From assembly GCF_009730915.1 (NCBI RefSeq), contig NC_052481.1:22456233-22520232 (forward strand): a DNA stretch of 64,000 nucleotides. The letters are read 5' to 3'. Position 1 is the stretch's first letter. Every line of letters starts with the position of its first letter. Shown piece after piece: positions 1 through 12,900 of this stretch. This DNA is from Dioscorea cayenensis subsp. rotundata (lineage: Eukaryota; Streptophyta; Magnoliopsida; Dioscoreales; Dioscoreaceae). The notes beneath the pieces were generated by a model that saw only the letters and a program-made list of their open reading frames with translations, made no database searches and was not told the DNA's origin. Both the position numbers and the translations under genes were made by a program.

Positions 1-1301
1 TGTTCATTCTCAATCTCCCTTGCATCAATGTACTAGGGTTTGATATGAATTCCATTTTCCTATTGTGTTATTGGTAAATCTAGAAGTGGGATTCTAAAGT
101 TAAGTATTACATAACTGCGGTGTTCTAAATATGTGGCTTGTCATTGTTTGCTATTCTTACTAGTAATGGAAAAACAGTTTTCTTCATGATACTTAGTAAA
201 ATTTGTCTTATCTATGTAGGCCACAATTTTTCAAATGTTTCAACCAGTGAAGATTCTGATTCTGAAATACTGTAGTAAGTTTGTATTTGCTAAATTTCAT
301 CTGCAACAAGCAGAGCCTTTCTTATGTCAATTGTATTGAACTAAGATTTAATATAGGTCATGCATTGAGTTTTGCATAATGGCCATTATGGCCATGCTTT
401 ATTGCATTTAGACAACATTTTATGAATATACAAATAGCATCATATTATTTAAGTAAAAAATTGAACGTATCCAGCTCTGTGATGTAGCAACATCACTCGT
501 CGGAAACATATGTGTTGTTCTGTCTGAATTGTGGAGATATCTAGCTTGGGCAAGTTAAAAATAATAAAAATAAAAATAATAATAATAAAATATGTGCCGT
601 CATGAAATATGTAAGGTATGAAAATAAACATCTTATGCTATGCTAGTAACATCATAAAATATGTGCCGTCCCATATGTTATGACATCTATTATTCCATTA
701 AGCCATGAGCAATGCATTAGCTGCATGGGTTGTCAAGTTTCCTATCATATCTATCATGTCTCTGTCCTAATTAATTTAAGGCCTTCTACATGGAATTGAG
801 TACAAGTTTGTGCTTCCTTATTTGACCTACATAGAGAACAACATGCTTTCATTCATTTTATTTCTCTTTTTTTAAGGAATTATTGTTGGTCCTGTTTAAA
901 ATGAATGTTTTCCTTTGTTTTGGCAGATCCGACAGGGTTTTCTTCTCCTAGTCCCCCTTGTTTTCCATTCATTCTATTTGTTTGTATCATCAAAAGAAAT
1001 TCAAATTCTATCAATTAGGGGCCACACGAGTCTGGGGTAAAGATCGGCATAAAAGATTCAATGGCAATTCTCCAGAAAAGACTACTCGGTCACCATATTT
1101 TTTGCAGTCTTAACTTTTGGTGTGGTAACCAATCTATTATGTTTGTAGTCATCAAACACCATAATTTTCTATATTTATTTATTTATTTATTTTGGTTAAA
1201 TCAGCTATTCACTTCAAGGTATCTAGTCTTTCATGTAAGTAGTATTAATTCCCTTCCCATGTTTCATATGATCATTTTGTTCACCTTTTCCTCTTCCTCA
1301 G
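1..1301. other. Left-edge region, no firm gene
   Basis: AT-rich DNA without a long open frame. A stretch near 219-275 follows a possible AG acceptor and can be read as a short Ser/Asp-rich peptide ending near a GT, and another near 929-1000 also follows a good CAG acceptor. These could be exons of the gene suggested by the exon at 1302-1398, but neither can be proven by reading alone. A 1061-1402 open frame covers the last part; its upstream portion lies in what looks like intron. Confidence 0.25.
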
Positions 1302-1398
1302 ACGGTCTCCATGGTGGCTTCTTTATACTGAACAACCACCACCCTGCATGGCTGAACTTTGTATACCTTCTGCTATGTGCATTTGGGTTTTGGATGTT
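1302..1398 (+). CDS. Possible internal exon of an unidentified membrane protein gene
   Basis: A 97-nt stretch is bounded by a pyrimidine-rich tract plus CAG acceptor and a strong GTAAGT donor. Between them it encodes a peptide with GLHGGFF, then NNHHPAWLN, then a hydrophobic run (FVYLLLCAFGFWML) that could be a transmembrane segment. No partner exons were found with certainty on either side, so the gene probably enters from the left, or this is a leftover exon. I do not recognise the family. The alternative is a chance open frame; the good splice signals and the non-random amino-acid pattern argue mildly against that. Confidence 0.35.
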
Positions 1399-1496
1399 GT
1401 AAGTATTTAATGTTCCTTCTATACCTTGCAATTCAAATAATGATGCATATTTAATAAGTGGTTTAGTTTCATATGCATTGTGTATAGGAAGTTCTA

Positions 1497-1985
1497 GGGG
1501 TGTAAACGAGCCGAGCCGAGTATTAACATGCTCAAGCTAGGCTCGTAAGTAAAGCTCGAAGCTCGGCTTGAGCTCGTTCGAGCCTTAGTTTGCTTTGCTC
1601 AAGCTCGGCTTGTGTATTACTCGAGCTCGGTTCGTGAAGCTCGACATCCTATTAGCTCTACTAGGCTCAAATCAAAGCTCGTAAATATAAGCTCGACTCG
1701 AGCTCGTTTAAGCTCATATATAAGATATATATAATGTACTTATATATAAAATTATGATATAAAAATTATAATATTATATATATATATATTTATTTATTTA
1801 TTTAATTTATATTGAAAGCTCGATTAGGCTCGCGAGCTTATCGAGTTGGGTATTTTGAGGCTCGAGCTCGACTCGTAAAACTATTCGAGTAGCTCGAGCT
1901 CGGCTCGCAGAATTTCAAATCGAATTCGAATATTATCCGAGCCGATCTCGAATAGCTCACGAGTAGCTCTGCTCGCTTACACCCT
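1497..1985. mobile_element. MITE-like element rich in GAGCTCG repeats
   Basis: About 490 bp begin with GGGGTGTAAACGAGC and end with GCTCGCTTACACCC, which are imperfect inverted repeats of each other (GGGTGTAARCGAGC). The interior is packed with GAGCTCG, GGCTCG and CGAGCC words plus an AT-rich centre at about 1720-1810, so the whole can fold into long hairpins. It has no coding capacity. Similar GAGCC/GAGCTCG-rich elements are common in plant genomes, but I cannot fix the transposase superfamily. TA or TTA occurs at both edges and may be the target duplication. Confidence 0.6.
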
Positions 1986-2299
1986 TAATAGGAATTTAGA
2001 GCCAAATTGTGTGACTTCGGATTAGTTGCTTCTCATTGTGGATATGGTAATTGAGTTTATATATATAATTTGTATACTGTTCTGTTCTGAAAAAAAAAGT
2101 GTGTAAATTGTAAGATCACCCTAAATAGTTGATGATGTATGTGCATTTGAAGTGCTCATGTTGGTGGTAGTGTTGCATAACGGCTACAATCCTGCCTCAG
2201 TATAGTACTTCTCAATGCGTAAATAGTTGATGAAAAGCAATGAAATAGACAAACTGATTTTACTGTAACAACTTGGATAGTGCAAAAAATAGTTGACAA

Positions 2300-2850
2300 A
2301 TGCTTGTACCACCACTCAGACGGGTGTTAGGGTTTATTTTAGCTTAACTATATATAGGTTTAGTAAAAATCAGATTCAACGGCTATGATTTATTGAATAG
2401 TTGGGCATCTTTAATTAAAATACTGTTTATCTCACTTTTATGACCGTAAAGGAAATTCAAAACTTGATGAAGACCGTTGGATTCTCATCCAATGGTTGAA
2501 AACTAACTTACCTAAATTTCAAATCTACGTGCATGCGTAGATGATCTATATATATATATGAGCAAAGATCATCTGTGGGCATGGTTTGTTCTGGTGTGCT
2601 TTGAAGTTTTTTTGTTTGCAACTGTAGGTCTTACGGAAATGGGTTTGAACAGTTGAGATTGATTCAGTTATTGTTATGATCATGATTTACCAATTCAGAT
2701 TAAAATACTGTACAACCCACTTTTTACTGTATAATTATTTATAAGCATATATGATCAACTTGCGTAAATTTGGAATCTGAGTACATGCGTAGAAGACACA
2801 GCCTCTCTATCTATATATCTAATAATTATATTTAGGAATTCAGTTATCAT
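2300..2850. repeat. Two diverged tandem modules of a non-coding repeat
   Basis: Two modules of about 220 bp follow each other. Each carries a GATT(C/G)A...ATGATTTA..ATT section, then AAAATACTGT followed by CACTTTT, then AAATTT..AATCT and a terminal GTRCATGCGTAGA. The first ends near 2550, the second near 2800. No open frame is present. They look like two related non-autonomous elements or one internally duplicated element. Confidence 0.45.
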
Positions 2851-4486
2851 CTCTACAATTAGGATCAATTGATTTTGAATTACAAAATTTGGCTGTAAGT
2901 TCCTATATGCATGCATATAACTGTAAGTGAAACTGAACTAGTTATTAAATATTCATTATTATTTGAATTGTAAAGTAAATAAAGATCATATAGACAAGAA
3001 CCACTAACGAATAACATTATAATTGAATGAGATTGTGACTACATTCTATGAAAAATCTTGGAATTCATGAATGAAAAATAAAAGCCAAGAACAAGAGAGA
3101 AACCATGCTTTCAGCATGCATAAATTATGTAATTCATAAACTTCATGAAACATGGTATGTAAAATTTATAACTAAAAGGGGGAAAACCCAGAACAAGAAA
3201 CATGTATGAATTAGTTGCTATGTTATCCATGAGACATCATTTAAAAAACTTTTTCATTGAGTAATGCACAAGAAACATAAAACAAGATGTATATAATGTT
3301 AATGCAGTAAGTAAGAAAACATGTATGATATAATACAAGATTCATGAAAAAGAGCTAGTTACTGCTTGCCAGTACTACATATATATGACCAGAAAACGCT
3401 CACATATATATAAAAGAAATATAAGTTAATGAGTAACAGAGAGACCATGCACAACCCAACATTAAAAAAGAATTATATATTGTTTAGTGCGTTAGTTGTT
3501 AAGTTTTTCTTCATTTAATTTCCTTCCATCATGTTTCATTTCTTAAACATGTTTAGAATGAAAAATATATTGGTTTTTCTTGCAACTAGCATTGATTGAA
3601 TTATAGTCAAAGAAGCACCAATTTGCATTATTATCTTATATGTATGTGTGTATATATATATATGGCACTCACATTGTAACTTCTGTTTCTTTAAAATAAA
3701 AATAAAAATACAAGTACAAAGCTTTGCATGTGTTTAAAAAAGGAGGGTGTACTTCAATTTCATTTGTTGACTCATTTACTTATTTGCAGCTTAATTTATT
3801 TATATTATTGCTCACATGGAACCTCCAACTTCATGTGTAATCATGTAATCAAGGAATGTTCATGCATTGAGAAAGAAAGAGAAAGGATAGGATTATATTA
3901 TAAACACAATCTTTCTAATAAGTTTTCAATAAGATCCTTTTGTCATCAATTTTAAAGCAATCTACAGCCATATCTTTCATTCATTTAAAGAAACAAAGAT
4001 ATCAGTCTCCTAAAAAAAATAAAATAAAAACATGGCCCAAGTAAGCAATATTTAATCTTAATAAAACTTTAATAATATCAAGGGCCAGCTTAATCTTTAG
4101 TTATGTATAATAACATTAGTTAATTGTAAAAAAATTGGATACATCACATTCATTAAAACAATAAAAAGTACAAATAACATAAATTCCACTGGGGTAGAAA
4201 GAGAACAAATTAAAACAAAAATAACGACAAAAACAAAAACACAAGATGAAAAGACAGGTGATTGCCGACGGAGCGATTGACTTCTCTAGATCACCCGTTC
4301 CCACAGCATGAGTCCCAAAAAATTCCAAACTGTGCTTGACTGAAGCAATAAAGTCATCCAATTTGACCATTTTGGCCTCAATCACTTCATATCATTAACT
4401 ATGTCTATTATGAAAGAATTTACCTTTTTTTATTTTTTTCTATGACCTTGATTATTATTAAAGAATCAAAACAAAGTTTAGTGTTA
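2851..4486. other. AT-rich intergenic DNA with a dispersed repeat
   Basis: No gene is visible. The part at about 3240-3450 resembles 35740-35960: both contain an AACAAGATGT-TATAATGT-AATGCAGTAA string, then CATG-ATAATACAA-ATTCA, then TTGCCAG or TGCCAGA followed by ACTACA. The open frames at 3728-3955 (+) and 4116-4385 (-) lack recognisable motifs and sit in low-complexity sequence. Confidence 0.35.
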
Positions 4487-4669
4487 AGCCAACTCCAATA
4501 TAACCTAGTGGTAAGGCACATTGTTTTCATGTGGAGGACACGCATTTAAATCCAACTCAAAGCATGATGAATAGGGTTTTCTGTAACAGGAGCATACAGT
4601 AAGCCTCCTATGCACAGGGTGAAGGTGCATGGTGTATCCATAAAAATAAAAAAAATAATAATAATAATA
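4487..4669 (+). mobile_element. tRNA-derived SINE
   Basis: A head resembling a tRNA gene carries a box A-like TAACCTAGTGGTAAGGCAC and a box B-like GCATTTAAATCC about 35 nt apart. A short body follows, then an A/ATA-rich tail ending at about 4669. Direct repeats flank it: AAAGTTTAGTGTTA at 4473-4486 and AAAGTTTAGAGTTA at 4670-4683, 13 of 14 matching. This is the structure left by LINE-driven insertion of a SINE. It does not code for protein. Confidence 0.6.
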
Positions 4670-4683
4670 AAAGTTTAGAGTTA

Positions 4684-6547
4684 GAGCTTTATGATGATTA
4701 GGGAATCAGTAAGGAATAAAATCAAAACACCGTGTTGTATATATATATATTCCATCAAGAAGCGTTGAATTCAATATTTGAACTGAATATTTTTCTTAAT
4801 GTGCCACTATAGATATATCATCTGCATATCTCCTAGGCAATCATTTCCTGAAGATTTTATTTTTATATATATGATTATTTTGTTGGTAATCTTTATCATC
4901 CTTGGTAATTAGGCTCACACCTTATATATATATTTATAAATATATATGTGTAATTTTTATTTTATAAATTATAATTTATTCACTTTATTAAAAAGAAAAA
5001 CACGCCGATAATGACCTCTGAAACTGTTCAAGAAGCAACAGTGAAGCAACTAAAGAACTTTTCACGCATGACTTAAAAAAAGTAAGTAAATAAATAAAAG
5101 AAAACCCAATGATATTAAACTAAGTGATCATTAACCTTTAGAAAGTTAATGAAAAATTAATAATATAAATAGGAATATTTCCCAATACCTTTGTTAATAC
5201 TTTATCTTAAAACAGTACCTCATTTTGAAGCCCTCCATTCCATTGCATTCATCCATCCATTGAACTTGTTTATGGAAAAGTTCAAAAGTAAACTAGTGAA
5301 AAATTACAACCGACCACTGGTTTAACTTTACCTAAAAAGAAGTACCGCAATGTATAGTGTGCATGCATGGCTATAACTTGTCGCCAAATGGCAACACAAG
5401 TGAGAGCCACGTGGCAACTCTACTCTTTCTTGGAAGTTAACTAGCTTAACTAGCCACCATTCTCTAATCTTCTTTAAGTTGATAGTACATTGGCTGCTTT
5501 AGGTGGCTTTGAAGTTGAGTTTTTTAATTTTTTTTAATAAGTGATTGGGGATGAGTCTACTCATTGTTATAGACTTAGAAAAATGAATGAAATGGCCATA
5601 CTCTTGTAGCTTTATGCATGAAAAGGAGTGATCATGGAAACTCCAAGAAGTCATTCACATGCCTCCCCACCACCTAGAACTTCAAAGCTCTCTTTCTCTT
5701 GCTCTACTAAAACAAGTGGCTGGCTAGGGTTTCAACTTTTCCCAAGAATTCTTATAAATAGTCTGACTTCAACTCATTGATCAACACTTGTCCGAGAATG
5801 TGCATTTTGGTTTTTAGTATGTTCAATATATACTACTTGATTAAATTTTCTTCTCCTTTTATTTTTTGTGTGAATCATGATTTTTGTTGTATAATTGATT
5901 AAAATGACTATACTAATCACCCGGCTATAATGAAAAAGAGATCAACACTCATGTTTTATAAAATATATATTACACAAGTTACAATTTTTATCAATATTAT
6001 ATATATAACCGGAAAAAAATACAAAACATAATAAAAAAAAGTTTCAAACAAAGGACAAAAAGTAAAAAAGAGAAATTCACCGCAAAGTCCACCATAGATG
6101 GAGATAGAAAACACTAACAATATGTCAAGCAAATAACAAAATAAAAAAAACACTAAAAAATTTAACCACCAAACAAACACAACAAAATAAAAAAAAAAAA
6201 AACATCTTTTATTTATTGACTGAATTCATGCAGTCTTGTTTCGGACAGAGCCATTCTCAAGGAGTCCCTCCCAACAATTAGGCGCGCAAGTTAGTTTTCA
6301 CTAGAACCAGTAATCCAGACGTAACCGCCTTTGCTCTAACTGGCGTTCCTATCATGTCGCTTTTAATTTGTGGCGCCTCCGTAGTCCTTTCAAAGTTGTA
6401 CACTATGTTGCCCCACTCGGGGTTATCTCATGTTTTGTGTGTTCTTTTCTTTTACTTCTGGTGATCCTTTCTTTTGTTCTATTGTTGTTTTTGTTTTTAC
6501 TATATTTTTCTTTTGTAATGAATTAGTGGTTGAGTTAATTTTAAAAC

Positions 6548-6578
<31 letters not shown>

Positions 6579-7250
6579 TGTAAACATTAATCTCCTCTTA
6601 AGATGTTGGAGTCATTCTTAGTTTTCAAAAAAATAAAATTTGAATAAAAAAAGATTTGCCTCCCAACTACAACTATTGACCCATATCTCACAAACTGTAT
6701 TTACGATAAGATAGTTGTTGGTATTTAATTTCTTTTTTTTTATTATTCAATGGCAGAGATTCAAATTTTTTCCTACTTTATCCCTAATTCTCATTAAAAA
6801 ACAATATAATATCTAAACGTGAAATTATTTTCAAAGAGACTAATGAAAGACAGCCTGTTCGCTAAGAAAAAAAAAAAAAGAGTCCTGATCATTTCATGCA
6901 TCCATATTGACATCACCATCAATATTGTCTTAGTTTCAGACCTCCAAATTCAAAAACAATGAATAAATCACTGTAAAAACTCATACACCGCCAAATTGCA
7001 ACAGTCTCAATCATAGACATTGTGTTCTAGATTTCCAAGAAAGTACTGTATTGTTATAGTTTCCAAACTGTCTTTGATCATTTGCACTAAAAGCTACAAC
7101 TATTTAATATATATTTTTTTAGTAGACGGCCAGGCTTATCATTTGAAAGTAAAATAAATAAATAAAAAAAATAAAACACTTGATATTAATTTAAAAAACA
7201 AAACCCATGAACATGCAACTCAAATGACAATCCTTCCCCTTGATCTTCTC
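4684..7250. other. Intergenic DNA upstream of YUCCA
   Basis: No supported gene. Much is low complexity, such as (TA)n at 4738-4750 and (AAT)n at 6550-6575. About 6230-6560 is less AT-rich and ends in a TAATGAATTAGTGGTT..AATTTT tail like other putative LINE 3' ends in this window. The minus-strand open frame at 5956-6180 is a hydrophobic translation of A-rich DNA and is probably not a gene. Confidence 0.35.
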
Positions 7251-7258
7251 TATTTAAA
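7251..7258 (+). promoter_or_regulatory. TATA-like box of the YUCCA gene
   Basis: TATTTAAA lies 165 nt upstream of the YUCCA start codon, in a stretch that changes from A-rich to CT/CA-rich, as plant core promoters often do. A transcription start near 7280-7290 would leave a 5' leader of about 135 nt ending in a (TA)n run. This is a motif reading only. Confidence 0.45.
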
Positions 7259-7422
7259 CACCCCCATCACCATCCACTATCCATATCACATGATACTTTC
7301 ACGCCAACAGTGCTTACAATTACTTCCTAATTTATTATCTCCTCTGATCTCTTGTGTCTCTTCTCTCCATCTCTTTCACTAGTTCATTATTAGTTCATAT
7401 ATATATATATATATAAATATTC

Positions 7423-8919
7423 ATGGCTGATGTTTTCCGGCAATATTGCCACAATTCGCCAACCCGGCGTTGCATGTGGGTCAACGGTGCACTCATCATC
7501 GGAGCAGGTCCATCAGGCCTCGCCGTTGGAGCTTGTCTAAAAGACCGAGGAGTTCCTTTCATTCTCTTAGAACGCTCTGATTGCATTGCATCTTTATGGC
7601 AAAACAAAACTTATGATAGACTTAAACTTCACCTCCCTAAACAATTCTGCCAACTTCCCAAACTACCCTTCCCTGATCATTTCCCAGAATACCCTTCCAA
7701 AAAACAGTTCATCGATTACTTAGAGTCTTATGCCCAGCACTTTGATCTCAAACCTCGGTTCAATGAGACAGTGCATTGTGTTAGTTATGACAAGACATGC
7801 AACCTTTGGCGTGTGAAGACAGTAGTGATGAAAAATGGTGCTGAACTTGAGTACATTTGCCAGTGGTTGGTGGTGGCTACTGGAGAAAACTCAGAGAGTG
7901 TTATACCTGAGATTGAAGGTCTGGAAGAGTTTGGTTTGAGTAGAAGTGTTCGGCATTCTTGTGAGTATAAATCAGGTGAAGAGTTTAGTGGCAAGAAAGT
8001 GCTGGTTGTTGGGTGTGGAAACTCCGGCATGGAAATTTGCCTTGATCTTTGTCTTCATAATGCCTTTCCTACCATTGTTGTCCGTAATTCGGTTAGTGTT
8101 AGTATTTTATTCATCTTTCATGATACTTAATCATAGTAATTAAATTAATTATAAACCAGTTATTTATATTTATGAAGTTTTTATTATTATAGGTTCATGT
8201 GTTGCCAAGAGAGGTGATGGGGAAATCAACCTTTGAGATAGCAGTGATGTTGCTAAAATGGATGCCAGTGTGGGTGGTGGACAAGGTTTTACTAGTTGTA
8301 GCATGGTTGGTGCTTGGGAACATAAGCAAGTATGGGATTAGAAGGCCGTTGGTGGGTCCAATGGAGCTCAAAAATAGAGAAGGGAAGACGCCAGTGCTGG
8401 ACACTGGGGCCTTGGAAAAGATCAAGAATGGTGACATAAAGGTAGTGCCTGGAATCAAGAGGTTTTTTGCTGGAAAAGTTGAGCTTGTTAATGGACAATC
8501 TATTGATATAGACTCTGTCATTCTTGCTACTGGTTACCGTAGCAATGTCCCTTCATGGTTTCAGGTATTAAATATATATTTATATATATATATATATATA
8601 GAGATAGACATAGGGATAAAATTTTAGGTTGTATATATGAAAGGTGGTTAATATATATATATATATATTTATAATTATTTTTTTTGGAAAATAGGAGAGT
8701 GAATTTTTTGCCAAAAATGGGTACCCAAAGAAGCCATTTCCAAATGGATGGAAAGGAGAGGCAGGACTGTATGCAGTGGGATTCACAAGAAGAGGGCTTT
8801 CAGGAGCAACAGTGGATGCTGTGAGGATAGCTGAAGACATTGCTAAGGTTTGGAGAGAGGAAACAAAGCAAGCTAAACAGTTTAGTGCTTGTCATAGGAG
8901 GTGCATTTCCCAGGTCTAG
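7423..8919 (+). CDS. YUC: YUCCA-type flavin-containing monooxygenase, three exons
   Basis: The family converts indole-3-pyruvate to indole-3-acetic acid (auxin) using FAD, NADPH and O2. Exons are 7423-8091, 8193-8564 and 8695-8919, all phase 0 with GT-AG introns, giving 421 aa, usual for the family. Visible motifs: FAD-binding GAGPSG at residues 27-32, the FMO-type RHSCEY segment near 177-182, NADPH-binding GCGNSG at 197-202, ATGEN near 152, and [11 protein letters not shown] in exon 2. The N-terminal RRCMWVNG and the C-terminal HRRCIS resemble, from memory, the YUC3/5/7/8/9 group rather than YUC10/11, so the symbol is given at family level only. The start is the ATG preceding MADVFRQ. A TATA-like box lies 165 nt upstream and an AATAAA-like signal near 8980. 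The gene is convergent with MED15-like copy A. Part of exon 3 is duplicated at 26692. Confidence 0.93.
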
Positions 8920-9967
8920 TTTGGGTGGGTGGGAGGGGTTTTTGTTTTTCTTTGTATGATAAAGTGTAAAAAATTAAGTAATAAAAGAAGCTTATAGAAA
9001 AGTAGCCCTCTCTCAATTTAGCTAAGTTTTGGAAGGGAAACTAGCTAGGTGTATAGGGGTTTTAGTTGCTGATGATGATGAGGCTGTTCTGTTTTCCTGT
9101 TTTTAAGTTGTTGTACTGATTCAGTAGCACTAGCACTGGTATCAAATCATTCTAATTTCAGTGTTTGCTTCAAGTTAATGATACAAACTTTTTCTTCTTG
9201 CAAAATTTTGTTTCTTATTTTAATTACGGAAAAACCATTAGCAATTTATCCCAAGTTAGTTATCTTAATTAACCATAAGAAGCAGGACACATGTCACATG
9301 ACCTCTTCAGTACACACTCACCATCAATCCGACCAACAAAACAAGACACTATATATCTATATATATATATATATATATCAATCAGTGTACCCTCAACCCA
9401 GAGAATCAAGTTCAGAGAGATCCAAAGAGAATAAAGTCAGCAGAGGTTGCACTGTTTCTATGAGCTACAGACTTCAATGAGTTTGAGCCCATACCATCCT
9501 GCTTGAAACTCAACTGTAGGTTTATTATAGATCCTGAATAAATACAGCATATGCATGTATCCAGACAAGCCAACATACACCGGTGTGCGCGCGTGATGAG
9601 CCATTGATGCCCATTTCCATTGCCCTGTATCAATATCTTCCAACTTCAACCATTTTATGATTAGTTTCATACTCCCACTTAACATTCAAAACAGAGTCTT
9701 AAACATACATATATTCCAAGAAAAAGGACAAGGTCTCACAAGATATATATATATCTATAAATACATATGATGACGGGTAGGTTTAAATAAGCTAAAATGG
9801 AATTAACAGAAGCTAATAAAGGTGATTTTTATTTTTATTATTTTATTATTTTAATTTTATAACTAATACCTAGCTGAGACACTACACACTCTAATTACAA
9901 CACTACAAAAGGAATTTGCAGAGACTAGAATTGCAATAGGCTGAGAATATGAAATGGAGAGCCATCA
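8920..9967. other. Convergent spacer between YUCCA and MED15-like copy A
   Basis: This holds the 3' UTRs of the two convergent genes and a (TA)n run at 9354-9378. The open frames at 9178-9480 and 9412-9685 show no domain. From about 9350 the sequence is repeated at about 27110 onward, as part of the segmental duplication; 8925-9345 is missing from the second copy and replaced by a MITE-like insert. Confidence 0.5.
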
Positions 9968-12900
9968 TCAGTGATGCAAACAAGTCTGCCAAGAAGCAAC
10001 CCTTGAGCTGAAGGAACCTCCACCATACTGGTGAGCATATTCAAGCATGAGTTCCCTGATTGAAGCATCCCACAGCTTTGCCATTTTACTAAGTGATATG
10101 GGCTGAGAAACCAACTGGAGAGATTTGTTAAACTTTGACATGGTCTTGGAAGACAGATCACCAGATTCCTTGCTGTACATTTTAAAGGCAGACAAAGAAA
10201 AAAAAACATTAGCAGGGGAATAGAAATAAGTCATGGGCATCAAATAAATATTTGTTTATCATGGTCAGAAACTCATTTGGAAGAGAAAATTTCAGGTTCT
10301 GACTAACCTCTGTTCATCAAGTAGTTTGTCCAGGGGTACAGGAGAACTTTTGGGGTAGTCAAGAGGAACAAGGAGTCTCAGAGACATGATTGGGGTCTGC
10401 ATAAACATAAACAAAAAATTTAGCAGAGTTAATAGCATAAGGTAGGTATGAATTAAATAAAGTATCTTGTTGATGTGCAACTCACCATGCGTTGTGAAGC
10501 CAATTTTGAAATCAAATTTGGACTGATAGACACAGCAGTAAAAGCGAAAGAAACAACCATGCCCTCTACAGCCTGAGCAGCGATGCGAGCAACTTCCTCC
10601 TTACTTACACTGACCGCAATATCAATTAGTCTCTTATTTATCTCCTTTATCTCATTTTGTACAAGAGCAGTAACCTGTCATATATTGTAATTTCTTTAGA
10701 TTTTGATGAACTGATGTAATCTTGCAGAAAATTAGAGGCAAAGCAACTAAAAAAAATACGGACATTGATACCTAATCCTGGGTCCTACTGTACCACTATA
10801 AACAAAATATACCAGTGCATGTAAAAAAAAAAAAACACTGTAAGAAAGTCAATCCGAAGTGACAAGCTAATTAAAAAAAGATAAGCTATGTAGTTAACCT
10901 ACTATGCCTGCTAAAGTTTCATTCAGTCTTTTTGTGTTGCTACCAATCAGTAAATATCACTGTTAAGAGGGAGGAAAGGTACCTCTATGCAGTAGTTATT
11001 CTTTTCATTTGATAGATTAGCTGTCTATCCACTTAATTCAAAGAACACAAAAAAGGGAAGGGATAGGGGAAGCCATTACTTCAGAGAATTTCTTGACCCA
11101 GAAATCATTTTCAAAAAAATTACTTTGGACAATAATATGTAATAATCATTGTCAGGATTAAATTCTACTCTGTAATTTTCATTATCAGTTAAAGAACACT
11201 GTAAGAGTATCAGTTTATAAAATTGTACCAGATTGGCTTGGCATTCGCTAGTAGATGGTGCAGCAAACTCTAACTGTTGGCCACAGGTTAATGGTACATC
11301 AAGGAAGGGCACGCTGCTAGTGTCACGCCTGATTTTCTTTCTGCTACTCCATACTTCTGCCTCGTAATCTTGTGCTGACATAAAACTTTTTGTCCTCCCA
11401 ACTAAATTTTCACCAACAGCGGATTTAGGACGATTCCCAGGCGCTGAACTTGACAGAATGCCCAAATCAAACACGGATGCAATATCTTTGATTGAGGAAT
11501 CAAGCACCTCAGGTGCTGCTGATTGTACCTAGAGTTTTCAACAAAAATGTAGTTTAGCTCTTGCATGAGAAAACAGTGAAAATAAAACGACTTTGACAGT
11601 GAGTCATTCACACTAGCTATATTGATCTTACACACATGATAGCATGATTAAACTTTTGTTGAAAATCAGAGGAGATGAAGAGGATCAGGTGAAGAACAGA
11701 GATGAATAAAAAAACTCCAGCATCAACCGCTCAAAGAACAATTGTCCACCGCTCAAACTGAGCACTCACATTCCATATTCGTTCATATTCTCAGTATTCT
11801 GTTTATATACTTAAACATAAATAACCCCTTAACACTTTAACCCCAAAGTTTATCCACCTTATTCAAAAAAAAAAAAACACTTTAACCCCAAACTTAAACT
11901 GATACCTTGCCTCGAACTTAAGCCACATATTCAGATGATGCAATCCTGGCCATCCAAATTCCCTCTATACATCTAACTAAACTGAAATTTAAAGATAACT
12001 TTCAAAACACTCAAAACACAACCTACACTCAGACAGAAACACAACACCTGAAAAATAAAATGCATTCACCTGGTCAACTAACTTCCACTCTAAAGTTTTC
12101 AATCATGCTGACAACTTTTAGGCAACACCCCCACCAAGTTTAACAAAACTCTTCAACATTAAACCATGCCAAAAAGTAGCAGTCATGGGGCATTAGTTCC
12201 TTGTTAATTATACTAAAAATGTAAATCAGAGTGCTTGCCCCAGTAACCTAAACTCAACTAGAATCTATCTATTCTTCAGTAATGATAATTGTGCTCCAAA
12301 AATTTCTAAAATTGGACCTACTGTTAACTCACTGGACATCAACGTATACCTAAAAAGATTTAGGAGTTTGCGGGCATAAGCAATTAGACTATGTCAACTT
12401 TGTTCATCTTACTAAGCAGGCTTCTTAGATTAATTTATTAATGTTGCAAATCATTGTAATATTAAAGCTTGAGAGCAAACTCTAATTAACTAACCGCGTT
12501 GATTAAGAGCTCTGTTGAGCGCTTCCTTTTGCTTGACTTATCAGTTGTCTCCTTGACTTGATCACTATCTGAACCCACATATTCGACTGTCATGGATGAG
12601 TTTGACATGGCAGTTCCAGGAGCATGTATTTCAGGTTGTACTGATACACGAGTCATTTGTTGCTGCCCATTATGCCCTGCGTTTGATGGCGACAAAATTT
12701 CAGAAAGCTGTTGTTGCTCAGGCCCCAGTACTGACATTGATGGGATTGAAGGAGACTTCATGATCAAGAGTGAATCTACAGGTTGTGAAGATATTCTATC
12801 ATCAAGAAGGGCTGGCAATAACTTTATCCAATCATTTCCAACAGAGGGCTGAGAAATCTTCAGAGATGAAGCTTGAAGCTTTTGAGGAGATGAAGCATGA

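Noticed and set aside
4496-4560. tRNA gene from box A/B-like words
   Set aside because: No cloverleaf stems could be formed by eye, and flanking direct repeats plus an A-rich tail fit a SINE instead. The same applies at 56551 and 60615.
5956-6180. Hydrophobic 74-aa minus-strand open frame as a membrane protein
   Set aside because: It is a translation of A-rich low-complexity DNA with no start context or neighbour exons.
9178-9685. Short open frames downstream of YUCCA
   Set aside because: They span a microsatellite and 3' UTR sequence and are not preserved as protein in the duplicated copy.
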